Origin: Pyrus communis
Taxonomy: Eukaryota; Streptophyta; Magnoliopsida; Rosales; Rosaceae
NCBI RefSeq assembly: GCF_963583255.1
Contig: NC_084815.1
Span: forward strand, 8,665,724 to 8,729,723
Direction of reading: 5' to 3'
Length of the DNA stretch: 64,000 nucleotides
Part shown: positions 22,606 through 34,704 of the stretch, in pieces
Layout of the letters: every line of letters begins with the position of its first letter
How positions within the stretch are numbered: the stretch's first letter is position 1
The notes under the pieces: model-generated
What the model was told of the DNA's origin: nothing
The model's database searches: none
Seen by the model: the letters and a program-made list of their open reading frames with translations, nothing else
Made by a program: the position numbers and the translations under genes

Positions 22606-23857
22606 CTCACATATGAAATATGAAATAAAAGCACAATTTCTGAACATATCTCATGAAATGAATCGAACACTAAGAATATGGATAACACAAATACTTACCA
22701 TCACCCATGAATACATCCTCAAAGATTAGCTAGGTCTTTCACACGATTGTAATGTAAGGCTTAAGCGAGGGGCTATGAAAAAAAAAATGGATAGGAAATA
22801 CTAAAGCTTGGAACATACCAAAGTGTCTTCCTCGTGAAACCAGCAAGCTCCTCTCTTTAATTGACCGTAGTTGTTTGTTCTTGGCGTCCATGACCCATGT
22901 GTAATAGTGAAAGGATTTGGAAATTGCATTTTCTTTGATCAACTGTTTTTTTTTTCTTTCTATCTCTCTTTTTATTTTGGAACTTCTTTTATTTTGTAAT
23001 TCTAGCACATGTTACCTTGGTACACACCATTTTCTTGATGTAGAGCTCAATCATTATCTTTGTCTTCATCACTTTGGTATTCCCCAAACTATAGGGTATG
23101 GTTGTAATGGGCTAAGTATCTCTGATTGAGATGAAAGGGTAGGGAAATATAGTGGTGAGAAAAGAAAAAGGCTAAAAGTGTTTGGCTTCAAAACGGGGTA
23201 AGGGCACACACATAAAGGTAAGGAATTTAGCCTTTTGGTGGTTAAAACATGCATAACCTAACATCATCTCATTGAGTTCATTCATGAGTGATACCAAACA
23301 CATGGTATCTGCAAAAGAGAATAATTCTTAGCATTCAATCAAACAGAAATAATGAGATCATTTAAAGTGAAATTAAAAGAAAAAGATAGGAGCAGAAACA
23401 CTTTAACCCCTCTCAAAGAAGCAAATAGGCTCAAAATAACTCACTAGGGTAGTCTCCACTATTCTTCTTCCAGAATTTGAGCATGGTACTTTAACCATCA
23501 TAATTCCAAGAGTAACAACTTTTTTAAATAAAATAAGATACGAAACGTTTTCATGACAACATTGTAGTTTTGTTTGTGACCATAGCCGTCATATACATTC
23601 ACATTAGCAAGCAAAAGCAAACTTAACCAAGACTAAAAACAAACAAAAATTTTCAATCCCTTACCCCCAAACCTAAACTAAGTATTGACCTCAATGCTTA
23701 AAAATGAATGGAATGCATGTAATGCAGATAGGCAGAGCGTGTGGAATGAAATAAAATAAAACTAAAAGACATAAATAAAAGGAAAGAACAAAAACCTAGC
23801 TAGGTTATCTCCTAGCAAGTGCTTTATTTAATGTCTAGGCAAGATATGGCAGTGTGT
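22606..23857 (-). other. Gy2 3' non-coding region, proximal part
   Basis: Between the Gy2 integrase end and the Cp1 insertion point. No coding frame seen on either strand beyond short chance ORFs. Confidence 0.5.
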
Positions 23858-24680
23858 CTAAGTTGTCGTAAACTCGAGAGAATCTACAACTTGATAGGCC
23901 TGCTCCTCTACGACATTTAAACGTTGCCTATTGATCTTAAAATAGGTGCCATTCTTGATGTTCTCCATCTCCACAGCTCCATGAGGAAATATTTGAAGCA
24001 CTTTGAAAGGTCCAACCCATCTAGACTTCAATTTACCTGGAAAAAGTCGCAAACGTGAGTCATACAAAAGCACTTTCATACCTGGTTGAAACTCTTTTTG
24101 GAGAATAGCTTTGTCATGATAGAGCTTGGTTTGTTCTTTGTAAATCTTAGCATTCTCATGTGCTTCATTTCTGAGCTCTTCAACTCATTAAGTTGGAGTT
24201 TCCTTGCTACACCAGCTTCATTGAGATCAAAATTGAACTTTTTATGGCCTAATATACATGGTGTCAAGCTCCATTGGCTAATGAAATGCCTTTCTGAACA
24301 CAAGTCAATAAGGGCTCATTCCAATTGGGGTCTTGTATGCTGTTCAATAAGCCCAAGGTGCATCATTCAACCTAAGTGACCAATCCTTCCTTGCAGGGTT
24401 GACGGTCTTCATCAAAATGTTCTTTATTTCCTTATTGCTGATCTCCACATGGCTCGAGGTTTGAGGATGATATGGAGTTGCCACCTTATGTGTGATGTTG
24501 TACTTCTTCATCAATGCCTCGAAAGGTTTGTTGCAGAAGTGGCTGCCACCATCGCTAATGATTGCCCTCAGAATTCTAAACCTACCAAAAATCAGATCCT
24601 TGAGAAAATTCAAAACAACCTTGTGATCATTAGTTCATGTAGCTATTGCTTCAACCCATTTGGATACATAATCTACCTGA
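23858..24680 (-). pseudogene. Gy2 integrase fragment (broken)
   Basis: C-terminal two-thirds of a gypsy integrase close to that of Gy1. It starts abruptly in [10 protein letters not shown] at about 24680. [18 protein letters not shown] (second catalytic Asp) and [11 protein letters not shown] (Glu position) follow, then [10 protein letters not shown], and the C-terminal [20 protein letters not shown] and GAVEMENIKNG. Frameshifts near 24080 and 24300 break the frame. The N-terminal zinc domain, RT and everything upstream are deleted: the leader sequence with an A-run (24683-24700) joins directly to the core. Confidence 0.88.
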
Positions 24681-24779
24681 GAAAAAAAAAAAAAAAACTG
24701 ATTTTAGGAATCTAAACTTTAAATGAAAATAGATAGGGTTTTAAACAAAAACAAGCAATTATAGCGGACTGAAATCAAT

Positions 24780-24796
24780 CCCCGGTAACGGTGTCA
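24780..24796 (-). other. Primer binding site of Gy2 (tRNA-Asp type)
   Basis: Minus strand TGACACCGTTACCGGGG, a mutated form of TGGCGCCGTTGCCGGGG used by many plant Tat/Athila elements. It lies 6 nt from the LTR. Confidence 0.8.
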
Positions 24797-24802
24797 TAAT
24801 TT

Positions 24803-26168
24803 TGTTGTGTTCTTTCTTAGTGCAAAAATATGGTTATTATAATGGCACAAGTAAGGATGTCGAACCACAGGGACTGATTGGACCTCTATAAATTACTAAC
24901 TTTGAAAGCACCTTGACTAAAGAATGAAAGTAGCCAATTGAGACTAATTTTTGTGCTGTAAACATAATTAAATTAAAATGCAAGAATGTAGCAGTGAATA
25001 ATATATTGATGTAGAAGCAATGGAGATGAGGCCAGGGATTCGAATTCACCATTACAAAACCAATTCCTTGTTTATAAAGTTATCCCGTATTCAACTACCA
25101 ACCTGTTTCCTAAGTTCGTTTTACAAATATATGATCAGCCATATGATGTGTGGTTTTGATCAAATTCTCCTAATCTAGAACCTAATTAGGATGTTCAACT
25201 TCAGTTCCTAATTAAGAGTCTTTAGCATGCAAGAAAACATTAAGAAACCAAAGAAAATACATGGTAGGATGTTTGCATAGCATCCTCTTCATTCATTCAT
25301 ATGTCTACCAAGATTAAGCATGGTGTTTACCATAATTTTGATTAAATGATCTATAGTTAACCCTAATGGTGATCAAACATTAAAATCAACAAACAAATTT
25401 AACAATAGATTCAGTGAATGAAACAAGAAGCAGATTGATGAACTGAATACTTTAACTTAAAAAGATGGATCAATTTTGCAAAGCTACATCGAAATCCCTA
25501 GCTATGAACTTAGTTACACATCATGTTCACAGAAATTAAAACGAAAATACACAACATGAGTGAAAATAAATTCATCCGACGACACCCTTGAAGCAATTCT
25601 GATGTAGAACTTCTCTAAGAATAGCCTTCTGCGATGAGTCTTGAGGAATAGTGAAAGTGTATGGAACGACTAGGGTTTTTTTAAGAGTGAATCAAAAAGA
25701 GAGGAAAAATAGATAATAAAAAATGTGTAATTCGCCTACAATAAAAAGGGCATGTAAAAGTGGCTAAAAGGTAAGTTGTTATGGTGTTAAAAAGGTTGGA
25801 AAATGTTCCAAAATGATCCCAACAACTTAGCCATTATTTTGCACGTTTTGCCCTTGTTTTGCACCTCCAAATCAGGCTAGATATCTCAATTCCATTTCCA
25901 TTATGTTCCTGATCTTCTAACAAGCCAAATTTGTCTTAGATTCTTTATTTGGACTTCAAAACAAGTAACAACTTTACTTGGGCTCCCAAACAAGCCATTA
26001 AACTACTCTCCACGTTTGAATAAGGATCAGCTCCAAAAAGGGCATGTTTTCACTTCTTTTGCCCTCAAATTGATCCTAAAGTACATGTACCTGCACACTA
26101 ACACAAAATAAGGTAAAATGCAAGACTAGAAATGGATGGTATAAATGCATGAAATATATGAATTATTT
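24803..26168 (-). repeat. 5' LTR of Gy2, about 1366 bp
   Basis: Aligns along its length with 10245-11622. The outer end is degraded (TGATAAC expected; CCAAATAATTC seen on the minus strand), so the boundary is approximate. Confidence 0.82.
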
Positions 26169-26183
26169 GGAATCAAGCCATAC

Positions 26184-26639
26184 CTAAGTTGGAGAAAACA
26201 GGCCTATGTTAACAAAATTGTCCGTAATAGTATTTTCTTTGCGATGTATGTGAAAGGAATGGAAAGTCATCTTCCGAATGTGGTCCAAACAAATATACCA
26301 TTGCGGATAAGGAGGATCAAAATCAATCGATTGGAGAGCATAAATAACATTAAAAGAGTCACTTTCCAACCAAAGCAATGGCAACCCCCTAATATGCAAA
26401 CTTTACACAATTAATGATTGTTGATAATTCTGCAAAGAAAGAGTTGCGATGACCAATCCCTTGGTAAAAAACACCAAGAAATTAACCATAGTAATCCTTG
26501 AAAACTCCTCCATAAGCAGCATGACTAGGTTTTCCTTTAGAAAAACCGTCTGTATCAAGTTTAATTCAAAGAAACCAAGGAGAAGACCAAGCAAAAAGAA
26601 TTGGTGGCGCCTTGCGAGGGATTTGTTGGATTCCCCAAG
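26184..26639 (-). pseudogene. LINE RNase H domain (RVT_3 type), frameshifted
   Basis: Plant LINE-type RNase H-like domain. The segment 26399-26184 reads WLESDSFNVIYALQS, then HIRKMTFHSFHIHRKEN and NFVNIGL, the C-terminal half. The preceding part (26639-26403) carries the N-terminal half (GVF-type core and FFAELS) in a shifted frame. It continues the LINE on the same strand. Confidence 0.78.
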
Positions 26640-28084
26640 TGATTGAAGCATATTTATGTGACTTTGTTATCATATTTCTTTGCATTTACTTAGTTAATTT
26701 CCATTTAATTTGATAATTTAAGTTATTTTCATATTATTCTAGGTCTAGTTGGCAAAGATGACAATAAAAAGCCAAATGGAGCAATTTGGAGCAGTTTTGG
26801 ACTTGGATTGGATAACATGCGTGGATAGCATATGGGCTGGACATTTTTGGTGTTCAAATGGTGTTAGACATGTGCTAAACTTTGGAGAAATTAAAGTTGA
26901 GGCTGGGAAGATAAGGAATTACACAAGAAAGAGGAATTCTAGTTGGAGAGGAACGCTATCTTATCCTATCTTATCCTATGTTATCTCATCCAATCTTATC
27001 TTATCTCCAGCTGCAAGGAGGAATCCTAATCAACCAACACTCTCCACCTGATTCTGAGAGTCCTAAAATAATTCAAAATGCCTAAACCTTGTCCTCCTTG
27101 GATTCGGCCGTTCCCTCCTATATATATATGAAATTCCTCCAGCCATTTAGAGTGTGCCATGCCTACCATTCATCCATTGAAGTTGTTGGAATTTTCAGAG
27201 TTCTTTCTATCTTTGTTTTAAGTTTTAATGTTTATTTTAGATTGCTTTTCAGTTATGAATAACATACGTAACTAAGTTTCTTTTTAGCTAGAGGTGAATT
27301 CGAAGCCATGATTATATGTTTTATATAAATTGATTATATCCAATTATTGTTTCGTAAAACATGAATGTGATTTACTTATCTGCTTTATAGAGAACTTATT
27401 CATGTATGTTTATTAAGGATGCATACCTAGTTTGCATGCATGGATTTGAAGCTAGTATATAAGGGAATTTCACCTAATCATTATGAACTTATATGTATAA
27501 GTAGTAAAAGTCACTAGTTATGATTGAGTTAAGTAAATTCTTGGCAGGAGTATCATGCTTTTCATAGTTACGAATACTTTGTCAATGCTTACGATTTTCA
27601 CAGAACTTAATGATCTTCAAGATGTATCTCTATCATGCTTTTCATAGTTAGGGAACTTGAGAAGAATAATTTGGCTGAGTCGCTAAGTCCAATTCAATGA
27701 ACTTAGGAAAATCTGAGAGTTAATTAGTGTCATTCACAGTTAATTTGGGGCATTGTCATTCATGGTTTGTAGGAAGAATAGCTGGAAATCAATTTGTATG
27801 CATATGTTTCATGTGTAGAGAAGAATCCATTAGCTATCATTTCATCTATATTTCATTCACAACTTAATTTACTTCCTGCACTTTACTTTTGTTTTAATTA
27901 AATTCGTCCAAAATCCCCCCAGTCATTGTTTTGTTGTTAGTTTAACTTAGTTTTCATTTTTATAAGTTTAATTTGTGTTGATTAGCATCCTTTCTAATCC
28001 TCGGAATAGAATGATCCCTACTTACTCATACTACGATTGCATAATTTATAGGGTTTAATTTGTGTGTTAGTTTCTACCACATCA
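26640..28084 (+). mobile_element. Solo LTR of the Gy1 family, plus orientation, 1445 bp
   Basis: Starts TGATTGAAGCATATTTATG (TGATAGGAGC in sister copies), ends TTTCTACCACATCA. Perfect duplication CCAAG at 26635-26639 and 28085-28089. It carries TTATCC/TTATCT repeats at 26955-27010 and a TATATATATA box near 27119. No interior. Confidence 0.92.
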
Positions 28085-28154
28085 CCAAGAAGAAATGGTA
28101 CAAGTGTCAAAACCTTGAAAATAACCAAGAATACACTTCCCACCATGAATGATC

Positions 28155-29832
28155 TGATGTGGTAGAAATTAACACACAAATTAAACCCTTATTAGATAGT
28201 TGTAGTATGAGCAAGTAGAGATCGTTATAGGCTAAGGATTAGAAGTGATGCTAATCAATACAAATTAGACTTAAAAACTGAAAACTAGGCTAAGCTGACA
28301 CAAAACAATAAGGGGGGGGGGGAGGCTTTTGGACGAATTTTGACTTAAAACAAGTAAATTGAAGAAACACATTAAGTTTGGTACGAAAATTGGGTGAAAG
28401 GCTATCTAAAGGATTATTCTCCACACATGAAACATATGCATACAAATCGATTTCCAGTTACTATTCCTATAAACCACGAATGACAATGCTCCAAATTAAC
28501 TGTGCACTGCACAAATTAACTCTCAGATTTTCCTAAGTTCATTGAATTGGACTCAGCGACGCAATCAAATTATTCTTATCAAGTTCCCTATATGAACAAC
28601 ATGATAGAGATACAAATCAAAGATCATTAAGTTCTATGAAAATCATAAGCATTGACAAGGCATTCATAACTATTAAAAGTATGATACTCCTGCTAGGAAT
28701 TTACTTAACGCAATCATGACTAGTGACCTTTACTACTTATGAATATAAGTTCATAACGATTATGTGAAATTCCCTTATATCCTAGCATCAAATCCCTGCA
28801 TGCATACTAAGTAGGCCTCCTTAATAAACATACAAGAATAAGTTCTTTATAAAACAAATAAGTAAATCACATTCATGCTTTTTGAAACAATAACTGGAGG
28901 AAATCAATTCATATAAAACATATGTCCATGGCTTCAAATTCACCTCTAGTTAAAAAGAAATTTAGTTACACATGTTTGTCATAGTTGAAAAGCAATCTAA
29001 AATAAACATCGAAACTAAAACTAAGGATAGAAAGAACCCAAGACGCTTCAGCAATCCAATGGTAGATTGCATAATCCTTGGATGCAGCACAGCTCTAAAC
29101 TCCTTCTCTCCTTCCTTCCTTCCAAGCACAACACAAGTCTCTAAAATTCTCAAAAACCTGTGCACACTGGTGTATTTTCTCTCTAAAACTTTCTCTTTGA
29201 AAAATCCCCCTCCAAGTTGCGGCACAATGTAATTTATATATATGCAAACTCACGGCACCAATCCTTGGAGGACAAGGATAGGGCACGGCACAATTCTAGG
29301 AGAAAAGGAGTTAAATTGTTTGCATGATTTCAGGACTTCTAGAATCAGATATGCATTGTTAAAACATGATAAGGACTTCTAAATTCAGATGGGAAGGATT
29401 TAGAATAGGATAAGGACTCCTTTTGTAGCTGGAGATGAGTTTAGATAATGTTGGATTAAATAGGATAATGTTTAGATAATATGGGATAAGATAAGATAAG
29501 ACTGGATGAGATAGGATAAGGTTGGATAAGATCTCCTTGTTTTCAGTTGATTACTTGTCTTCCAAGCCTTAATTTAATTATTCCAAATTTGTAGCACATT
29601 TTTAGCATCATTTGTCACCAAAAAGGCCCATCCATTATGCTCCATACACATGATATCCAATCCAAGTCCAAAACTGCTCCAAATTGCTCCATTTTCCCCT
29701 TTTTTTTTAATCACCTTTGCCAATTGGACATACAAACACACGAAAATAACTTAAATCACTATAATAAATAGAAACTAACTAAGTAAATGCAAAGAAATAA
29801 GCTAACAAAGTCGCATAAATATGCTCCTATCA
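28155..29832 (-). mobile_element. Solo LTR of the Gy1 family, minus orientation, 1678 bp
   Basis: Minus strand starts TGATAGGAGCATATTTATGC and ends TTTCTACCACATCA. Perfect duplication TGATC at 28150-28154 and 29833-29837. GATAAG-type repeats at 29440-29535 mirror those of the neighbouring copy. A run of G occurs at 28312-28322. Confidence 0.93.
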
Positions 29833-29959
29833 TGATCCTAGAATTGATAGACATGCAAAGACAACGAAAATAGATTGGGTGATCCTAAGAAATAAACTTA
29901 TTTCAAGCTTTCCAAATAGCCAAAATAGTAGAAAGACCTACAAAAATCTAGAGATTGTG

Positions 29960-30235
29960 CAATTGTTGGGCTTACATATGAAGGCATCTGAAAAAAAAAA
30001 CCAAAGAATCTGAAAAAGACAACGAGGTACCAAATTTACATGCTAACCACCTCAAAAGTTGCCTAGATATCCGACAATCGAAGACAAGATGAACAGTAGA
30101 TTCCTCAAAATTATGACATAAAAAACAAATGGATGCCAAAGAAATACCATGTCATTGAAGTGCACCTTCGGTAGGAAGTTTATCATGAAGAAGCCGCCAA
30201 GCCAAAATAGACAGCCAAGGTGGTAAAAAATGTCG
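29960..30235 (-). pseudogene. LINE zf-RVT domain
   Basis: Minus strand reads WRLLHDKLPTEGALQ, stop, HGISLASICFLCHNFEEST, then VHLVFDCRISRQLLRWLAC. The CxxC...H/C pattern and the phrases match the zf-RVT domain at the C-terminus of plant LINE reverse transcriptases. There is one stop in about 60 codons, and upstream sequence is more decayed. Confidence 0.82.
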
Positions 30236-30368
30236 CCAAATAACTTAGCCCAAGCACAATCATTATGTTTTCGTCGAATAAGATGATAGCCAGAAGAAAA
30301 GGAAAATATCCCATTAAATAAGTCTCCCAGATTAAGTTTTCATTCTCTACATATAAAGGCAAAGGTAA

Positions 30369-30464
30369 ATGTAGAATTTGTTGCACTATAGAAGAGAATA
30401 AATTTACAAATTAATAATGTAGAATTTGTTGCACTATAGAAGAGAATAAATTTACAAATTAATC
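30369..30464 (-). repeat. 48-bp tandem duplication in the LINE
   Basis: Copies at 30369-30416 and 30417-30464 are identical apart from the end, beginning ATGTAGAATTTGTTGCAC. Confidence 0.9.
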
Positions 30465-30969
30465 TGGCAAAAACCAACTTTGAGCTTCAATAACATTTGA
30501 AACCCAAGGAAGAACTGTAGGTGAAATAAACAAAGACAATGAAGGCCAATAATCAGGTTATCCACCATTTGTCGAACCGAAAAGAAATTGACTTCTCATC
30601 ACTAATAACCCAATGGCTATTATTATTTAGAATAGGCAAATCACAAGCTAACCTGTGCCACACAAAATACCATAAATAGATATCTTGTTTTTTATAAGGT
30701 ACAAGACGAAAACGTTGACGAGCAAATTAACCCCACATAGAAGAGGATTGTAAAGCATCCCAGCTAAAACTAATCAACGCTGTCAAGTTCAAAGCAGCCA
30801 AAACTAATCAATAGATAATCTACTTTATCGTAAAATAGCCTTTTTTATTTATTAGAAAGAGAGCATTTGCATCAGATTTTGTTGGCTATCCTATAATACT
30901 AATTTCCCGTGTTATTTGCATCGTCTTTCCACACATTTTCCACCTATTTTTCTTAACTCGTATTGTTTT

Positions 30970-33772
30970 TGTGACAACTCGTCCCTAATTTTATGATTTT
31001 ATAAATTTTAAAATGTGAATTTACGAGAATACCTTAGTGGTGAGGGTATTGATTTTCGTTGATCGCTAGTTCATGACGCGTATGAACTATTACCTTACTG
31101 TATTTCAAAAGTATGTTGGTAAGAATTGTTATTTATTATTCCATTTCATATTATTATTATGATTATATTTATTATTAAGGGTGGTTGGAAAAAAGAGGGG
31201 GGAAAAGGGGGGCTACCTAATGGCAACGAGGAAAAGGAAATGAAGAGGGAACCGGAGAGAGAAGAGAGGTGGGACGAATCAAGGGAGGAGAGAGGAAGAA
31301 GGGGAACAAATTAGAAATGGGAAAAGGAAGGAAAGGAGGGAAGGTGAGAAGGAGGGGAAATCGGGTCTCCTCCTTGACCCGCTCAACCCGGCCAAGCATC
31401 AAGGCCAAATTCGTTCATTTTCTGGCCAATTTCCGGTGAATTGCGTTGAACCACTACCTAGAAACACCATCCTAGACCTCCCTCTTCCATTTCCACCCAA
31501 AAGTAGAAAGAATTTGGTGGTATTTTGGAGGAAAAACGGACGGTGGTCCGTGTGGGTGTACAGCGGTAATCCGCAAATCTTGAAGCTAGCTCAACCAATT
31601 ACCACCACCTTTAGGCTCCCCTCAACCCCAGGAGCAAAGCCCAAGCAATGTTTGAGGTGTTGGAGTGACTTTGGAGGTCAAATTGAGCACACCCACATAT
31701 AGGGTTTCCGACGGGTTTTAGCAAAATTGGGACTTTTCCTGACCAAATTGCCCTTGGTCACAGGTATGAAAGTTGCCTTACTCATTGAGATCTTCATTCC
31801 TATAATTTTTGAGAATTTTTAGAAATAGTTAAGTTTTCCGGCGAGCCAGGGCGACTGACCGCCACCTGCGGCAGTTGTGCGGCGAAGCACGGCCAGGGAG
31901 CCGACATTGTGTTTTTATGTGAATTTCGTTATTTTAATTATGCTTTTGAAACCTAGCTGTTGTGGTTTGAATATTAATATGATTGTAGTACATGTTGAAT
32001 TAAATGAATATATTCATATTTGGTTTCAATTTTGGATATGTGAACTACGAATGGCTTAATCCCTGTTTAGGGTACGTAGGCAGTCTAACAAGACGTTAGA
32101 TGCAGCAATATAATAATTGAGACAATAGCCTTGTTTGGGGAATTGAACAATATGAGGGACATTGGTGGAAAGGGTGAGATTTAACCTCATGATTTGGTGG
32201 TTAGATGTTGGTCATAAATCAATGTGTGAGGAATCAAGGGAATGAAGTAAGGAAACATAAGTAATGATGGTTTATTAAATTATCTAGTTGGGCTTATCAC
32301 CGATAATTATTCCCGAAAATAAATAGTTCGGGAGTAAAGTGTTATAGATTGTGCATTTTACGCCATATTATATATATTTATTTATACTTGAAAATGCTAT
32401 GGTATGGGTAAGTTTTAGATTGCATCATGGCATATCCATATGTATATTACCAGCACATAATTAATGTGAATGCTTTGAAGTGCGAAGGTGAACGCAGAAT
32501 GCACAGGTAAGTTCAGGTGAGTATATGTTGTGAAATGTGAGATGCATGGTTATGATTACATTTTATTTGAAATGATGGGGTTATGACATGGCTATATTTA
32601 TACTTTAGGCAACTCCGACCTTGTCATATAGTGCAATGATAGGCAACTCCAACACTGTCGTACAGGTTGCCCATGAGTCGTACATGTTATATAGATGCAG
32701 TTATAGTTCATAAACCTGCACCCCGGTGTTAGTGTTCCCGCCCGTGGCCAAGGCACAGTCCTTCATGTGATGTTCACCTCCCGCACCTTACGCTCACCTT
32801 GAATCTAAGGTAAGTGCACAGGCCTGTCGTAAAGACCACTATAAGTGGTTCCGACTCGTAGGTGACCCGCGATTATTCGCACAGTCTTCACGTGATCGTA
32901 GCACTTGAGCGTACTTATTTACACCCACTCCTATTGTACAGACCACTAGAGGTGGTTCTGACTCGTGTGCAGAGATATTTGATGAGCTATTGATTCAGTT
33001 GTAAAGGTCACTATAGGTGACTCCGACTTATGTGCTAGCATTGATTGATGAGATATGGATAAGTCGTACATGTCACTATAGGTGACTTTGACTTATGTGC
33101 TAGCATCGATTGATGAGCTATTGATTCAGCCGTACAGGTCACGTGAGGTGACTTTGGCTAACATGTTGATAAGCTATTGGTTCAACCGTACAGGCCATAA
33201 TAGGTGGATCCGGTTGACATACCATTTCATATTGATTTATTTCACCTGGGTTACTTATTCTTGCTGAGATATTTGACACGGCATAACTGTGAGACTGTTA
33301 TTTTGGTTATGGTTTTGAGTTATAGTCACACCTATTATTTCTGGGAAATTATACAGGTGTTACAGTGAGGGGCTACTGCCTTTGGTAATTGAAATTGGTT
33401 TAAAAAGTTTTGTTTCACTCACTCACATTTTCTATTTTTGCACCCCTCCAGGTTCTAGCAGCAGAGTTCCGTATCGACGAGGATTCGTGGCACTTTTCAA
33501 TACATATGTCTTCTTAGGATGGTATAATCATTATCTTACCTTACTGTACTATACCTATGCTCTGTATCACGCGTGAAATGTGTCCAGACCCGCTCACCGC
33601 GCACTCGTGTACTTAGGCACTTTTAGATTTTAATTTATTCACATTTTATACAATATCACACTTTATGGCTTCGTCACCTTTCAGGTGTCGACCAGCACGC
33701 CTTGATTCGGGGTCCTAGTGGACATTCCGGGTCGGGGTGTGTTAGTTGTAAAATTAGAAACGGGTTGTCACA
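30970..33772 (+). mobile_element. Solo LTR, 2803 bp, TGTGACAAC family
   Basis: Starts TGTGACAACTCGT and ends ACGGGTTGTCACA; the ends are inverted repeats over about 20 bp. Perfect duplication GTTTT at 30965-30969 and 33773-33777. The interior has a purine-rich block (31190-31340), a GC-richer part (31380-31900) and several diverged repeats of GTACAGGTCAC/TATAGGTGACT type between 32600 and 33220. Ends and size resemble Tekay/Del-type gypsy LTRs. With near-palindromic ends the strand is chosen from the 3' GGTTCTAGCAGCAGAG region and is uncertain. Confidence 0.78.
32960..33225 (+). repeat. Diverged short tandem repeats in the 2.8-kb LTR
   Basis: About four units of roughly 60 nt with CACTATAGGTGACTCCGAC and GAGCTATTGATTCAG themes. 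Weaker units extend back to about 32610. Confidence 0.65.
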
Positions 33773-34215
33773 GTTTTTATCGTAGATTGTAATTTACTAT
33801 AGATTGGATGGAATTTAACAATGTTATAGATTGGATAGAAACTTTAAACACATCTGAGGTCAATGGTTTTAGTGACTTAAGTAAAGCTCTTCTTAATTGC
33901 TGGTAAATTTGGAATGATAGATATAATAAGGTGTTTAGCGGCACAAATCCTACCCCTGCTCGGAGCATATTGATTGCAACAAATGTACGATTGTCCTACT
34001 TCAAGGTTAATTGTAAACAGAATCTTGGTGTGGAACCAGTACCCCGCAACTCATTAAATGGCATCCATCTCCGCCTAGTTTTATTAAATTAAACTTTGAT
34101 GGTTTGGTCAATTTGGAGAATGGAGTTGTTGCTTTTGTTCTAAGGATGTGGAGGGGCAACCGATCTGTGCTAGTGTGCTTAATCTAGATGGCGGCACTAT
34201 CTTTGTTGTGGAGAA

Positions 34216-34704
34216 CAAACAATCTAGTATTATACATTCGTGTACAAACAAATTAAAATTTGATCCAAAGTGAAACCTGGTACTCCAAAAATTTTCCTCC
34301 CCCAAATTGCAGTACCAAACTTGTTTTCCCAATACCCATGTCCCCAAGAAGTACCTAGAAATAATCATAAGAACCAAGTTAATCAATTTACCAAAATTCA
34401 CTCTCCTCTTAGCTGATTTTCAATGTGAAATTATAATTACTGAAAAAATGTAACAATCTCAACAATCTAATACTTGAGTGCAACATATGCGTCTCACAAG
34501 TTTGATTCCTATAATGTATGGCTCTTGCAACGATTAAACTCACACCATTTTAGCTAGGAATCAAACTCAGGAAACTTGATTTCTATATATAGGAGTCAAA
34601 CTCCCGTCAATTATAATCCTCGAGGGTCCTAGTTTGAGAACTTTGAATGTAATGTTCGAATTACATTCACGAGAGTCCTAGTTTGAGAACTACGAATGTA
34701 ATAT
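34216..34704. mobile_element. 489-bp insertion in the LINE carrying a captured gene piece
   Basis: Sequence foreign to the LINE. The ends share TATTA(TA)CATTCGT in inverted orientation (about 34233-34246 and 34688-34700), hinting at terminal inverted repeats, but I cannot fix boundaries or a target duplication. The right end has two 49-bp direct repeats (34621-34669 and 34670-34718) built on GTCCTAGTTTGAGAACT. Confidence 0.5.
34277..34354 (-). pseudogene. Captured exon of a Rab5/RABF2-type small GTPase
   Basis: A 78-nt minus-strand segment reads VLLGDMGIGKTSLVLQF and ends KFLEYQ, 26 codons without a break. It includes the P-loop GxxxxGKT/S of a small GTPase. It matches the second coding exon of plant Rab5 genes (known form VLLGD.G.GK.SLVLRF...F.E.Q), including exact exon limits: TTATTTCTAG acceptor before it and CAG|GTTTCA donor after it. 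Flanking intron sequence on both sides means capture from DNA, not from mRNA. Rab5 directs endosomal traffic; this isolated exon cannot encode a protein. Confidence 0.75.

Larger units (their letters stand above)
10245..26168 (-). mobile_element. Ty3/gypsy element Gy2, internally deleted, carrying nested insertions
   Basis: Minus-strand element with a 5' LTR at 24803-26168 and a 3' LTR at 10245-11622. It has a tRNA-Asp-type primer site next to the 5' LTR and a polypurine tract next to the 3' LTR. Between them remain a short leader, an integrase fragment (23858-24680) and the non-coding 3' region. Gag, protease, RT and RNase H are absent. A copia-like element (12124-22600) sits in the 3' region. 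Flanks GCAAT (10240-10244) and GGAAT (26169-26173) may be a target duplication with one mismatch. The LTRs are clearly more diverged than those of the nested copia, which fits an older insertion. Confidence 0.85.
26184..30840 (-). mobile_element. LINE (non-LTR) remnant, interrupted by two solo LTRs
   Basis: Minus-strand non-LTR retrotransposon ORF2 remnant. From high to low coordinates: degraded RT C-terminal region (30600-30230), zf-RVT domain (about 30230-29960), then, after two solo LTR insertions, an RNase H domain (26639-26184). Removing the LTRs and one copy of each target duplication rejoins the LINE sequence, including the 70-bp piece left at 28085-28154. Many stops; not functional. 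Confidence 0.82.

Noticed and set aside
28962..29286. Overlapping ORFs of 86-87 residues on both strands
   Set aside because: Inside solo LTR 28155-29832; sister LTR 26640-28084 does not keep them.
31126..31320. Charged ORF rich in Arg and Glu
   Set aside because: Produced by a purine-rich low-complexity tract inside the 2.8-kb solo LTR.
32600..33220. CRISPR-like spaced repeats
   Set aside because: Units are diverged and irregular and lie in a plant LTR; no CRISPR expected in a plant nuclear genome.
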